Source: Cyclobacterium salsum
GTDB lineage: Bacteria > Bacteroidota > Bacteroidia > Cytophagales > Cyclobacteriaceae
Reading direction: 5' to 3'
Length of the DNA: 64,000 nt
Assembly (NCBI RefSeq): GCF_010119245.1
Contig: NZ_WNKG01000003.1
Coordinates: 372,001-436,000 of the forward strand
Shown piece by piece: positions 62,466 to 64,000 of the stretch (the stretch's first letter is position 1; each line of letters begins with the position of its first letter). Made by a program: the position numbers and the translations under genes. Under the pieces are notes generated by a model that ran no database searches, had not been told where the DNA came from, and was given only the letters and a program-made list of their open reading frames with translations.

Positions 62466-63501
62466 AAACTATCAAATAGGCATTATCGGTGCTTCGGGTT
62501 ATACCGGATCTGAGCTTGCCCGGATTCTGATTAACCACCCTCAAACGAATATTGCTGCGATTACCTCCGAATCCCACAAAGGAAAGAAATTTTCAGACTT
62601 ACACGGACAATTTTCAGGCATTGTGGATCAGGAGCTGGTAAGTGCAGACGAGTTGGATATAAAAGGGTTGGAGGTATTGTTTTTGGCGCTTCCCCATGGG
62701 GTTTCCATGGAGTTTGTTAAGCGGTGGAAGGATTCCGGCATTAAGATCATTGATTTATCCGGTGACTTCAGGCTTTCCAGTCCCGAAACATATGAAGAGT
62801 GGTACAAAAAGGATCATACCTTTCCGGAAGGCTTTGATGCGGCGGTTTATGGAATGCCTGAGCTACATGAAGAAGCCATTAAAAAGGCCCGATTGGTAGC
62901 CAATCCCGGCTGCTATCCCACCGCTTCCATATTAAGCCTGGCTCCGCTATTTTACTCCGGGCTAGGGATAGATCCCAATGGAGCCATTATCGATGCGAAA
63001 TCGGGTATCACAGGTGCGGGAGTTAAGGCCAGTAATACCACTCATTTTTCGAATGTGAATGATAATTTCAAGGCCTATGGTATTGGGAGTCACCGACACA
63101 CCGTTGAAATTCAGGAACAGCTTTCGTTTTTAGTGAAAAAATCGGTTAATTTACAATTTACCCCCCATTTATTACCCGTGGACAGGGGGATATTGGCAAC
63201 CGCTTACCTGGCATTGGATACGGGAATGACTCAGAAGAAACTGGATGCAATGTATCTGGATTTTTACCGGGACAAGCCTTTCGTCCGAATCAGAAAGGAG
63301 GCTCCTTCCATTAAAGATGTACGGGGTAGTAATTATGCGGATATATTTCCATTTTGGGATGCCAGAACAAGCCGGGCAATTATTATTTCCGCCATTGATA
63401 ACCTGGTAAAGGGTGCTGCCGGACAAGCGGTTCACAACATGAACCTGATGTTGGGATTGGAAGAATCCATGGGCTTGCACCAGGTACCCATGCAACCATA
63501 A
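62455..63501 (+). CDS. argC: N-acetyl-gamma-glutamyl-phosphate reductase
   Basis: The 348 residues have an NADP-binding start (IGIIGASGYTGSELARIL) and the active-site Cys153 in VANPGCYPTASILSLAPL. LSGDFRLSS and TPHLLPVDRGILATAYL are also typical. It reduces acetylglutamyl phosphate made by ArgB, giving the substrate of ArgD. Its ATG is 11 bases inside argD, evidence for translational coupling. Confidence 0.93.
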   Translation: MNNKNYQIGIIGASGYTGSELARILINHPQTNIAAITSESHKGKKFSDLHGQFSGIVDQELVSADELDIKGLEVLFLALPHGVSMEFVKRWKDSGIKIIDLSGDFRLSSPETYEEWYKKDHTFPEGFDAAVYGMPELHEEAIKKARLVANPGCYPTASILSLAPLFYSGLGIDPNGAIIDAKSGITGAGVKASNTTHFSNVNDNFKAYGIGSHRHTVEIQEQLSFLVKKSVNLQFTPHLLPVDRGILATAYLALDTGMTQKKLDAMYLDFYRDKPFVRIRKEAPSIKDVRGSNYADIFPFWDARTSRAIIISAIDNLVKGAAGQAVHNMNLMLGLEESMGLHQVPMQP

Positions 63502-63514
63502 ACGAAACGTTGAT

Positions 63515-64000
63515 ATGATCAAAAATATTACCAGTGTAAAAGGAATTAAATGCTGGGGAGCACATTCTGGCATTAAATCCATGCGTAGGGATCTAGCCAT
63601 TATCTATTCGGAAGTTCCCGCTGCGGCCGCTGCTACTCTTACTCAAAATAAAGTTCAGGCAGAACCGATTAAGGTTACAAAAAGGAATCTTAAAAATAAC
63701 AGAGCTCAGGTGATCGTCTGTAATGCCGGAAATGCAAACGCCTGTACCGGAGAACAAGGAAGACGAGGGGCAGAAGCCATGGCATCCACCATTGCCGAAG
63801 CCCTGGGCATTTCTCCGGATGATGTGATTGTGGCATCTACGGGGCTAATTGGTGAGCCTTTTCCAACAGAAGATGTCATTGAGGGAATTAAAACTACTGT
63901 TCCTAAACTATCCGATGATGGCAAAGCAGGCTCCTTTTTAGCCAATGCTATTTTGACCACGGACACCTTTGCCAAAGAAGGATTTGTGGATTTTGAATGG
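63515..64000 (+). CDS. argJ: Glutamate N-acetyltransferase/ornithine acetyltransferase, 3' end outside window
   Basis: The frame starts at ATG 63515 (MIKNITSVKGIKCWGAHSGI), 14 bases after argC, and stays open for 162 codons to the window edge. The sequence LAIIYSEVPAAAAATLTQNK, IVCNAGNANACTGEQGRRGA and VASTGLIGEPFP is the ArgJ alpha-chain wording; the conserved autocleavage Thr lies beyond the window. ArgJ recycles the acetyl group from acetylornithine to glutamate, indicating the cyclic acetylated pathway. Confidence 0.88.
   Translation, partial: MIKNITSVKGIKCWGAHSGIKSMRRDLAIIYSEVPAAAAATLTQNKVQAEPIKVTKRNLKNNRAQVIVCNAGNANACTGEQGRRGAEAMASTIAEALGISPDDVIVASTGLIGEPFPTEDVIEGIKTTVPKLSDDGKAGSFLANAILTTDTFAKEGFVDFEW

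Overview
The window reads as part of a Bacteroidota chromosome, most likely class Cytophagia and probably near Cyclobacteriaceae. The reasons are a SusC/SusD pair whose SusC carries an STN domain, an ECF sigma factor next to a FecR-type anti-sigma factor, many secreted sugar-active proteins, and start sites that mostly lack a Shine-Dalgarno sequence. Everything here comes from reading the bases and translations; no database search was run, so family names rest on recognised motifs.

Layout. 1-4.7 kb: the 3' part of an M23 peptidase, a gene-poor stretch with two gene relics, then a compact ABC transporter/GntR (YtrA-type) operon with a perfect inverted repeat over its promoter. 4.9-8.6 kb: a Uma2-family gene, a structured intergenic element, a secreted alpha/alpha-toroid-type carbohydrate enzyme and an aldo/keto reductase. 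8.9-25.1 kb: a polysaccharide-utilisation locus that I interpret as L-rhamnose specific: ECF sigma, FecR, SusC, SusD, two GH106-type alpha-L-rhamnosidases flanking an arabinose/fucose-isomerase-family protein, and a RhaT-type rhamnose/H+ symporter. No RhaA, RhaB or RhaD is in view. 25.1-28.7 kb: a SusD relic, an FAD oxidoreductase, a protein with an SGAT motif and a VapBC module.

28.7-41 kb is a zone of secreted sugar-acid/keto-sugar-type genes (ThuA-like, esterase, FAH/AraD1-like, a large c-type-cytochrome dehydrogenase, Gfo/Idh/MocA, TIM-barrel isomerase) mixed with clear decay. It holds a sulfatase with a central deletion, a second degenerate sulfatase tail on the far side of a MazF-type toxin pair, a 26-base duplicated piece of the toxin gene, and an ECF sigma gene fused out of frame to the last codons of an outer-membrane protein. 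A repeat made of a CCTGAGC(T/C)TGTCGAAGG-like head and TTCAATCTCC units occurs five times between 7.4 and 34.7 kb, typically right at the stop codons of neighbours.

41-64 kb is more housekeeping-like: a second full-length Uma2 gene, a zinc-ribbon metallopeptidase, an esterase, a porin-BCCT-Usp operon, a NYN-LOTUS protein, a histidine kinase, DUF445, an endonuclease/exonuclease/phosphatase protein, a lipoprotein fusing a PI-PLC-like domain to rhodanese, a GH13_8-type glycogen branching enzyme, trkA-trkH, a PhzF homologue lacking the catalytic Glu, and the arginine genes argB-argD-argC-argJ, with argJ cut by the window end. No rRNA, tRNA, CRISPR array, transposase or phage gene was found.
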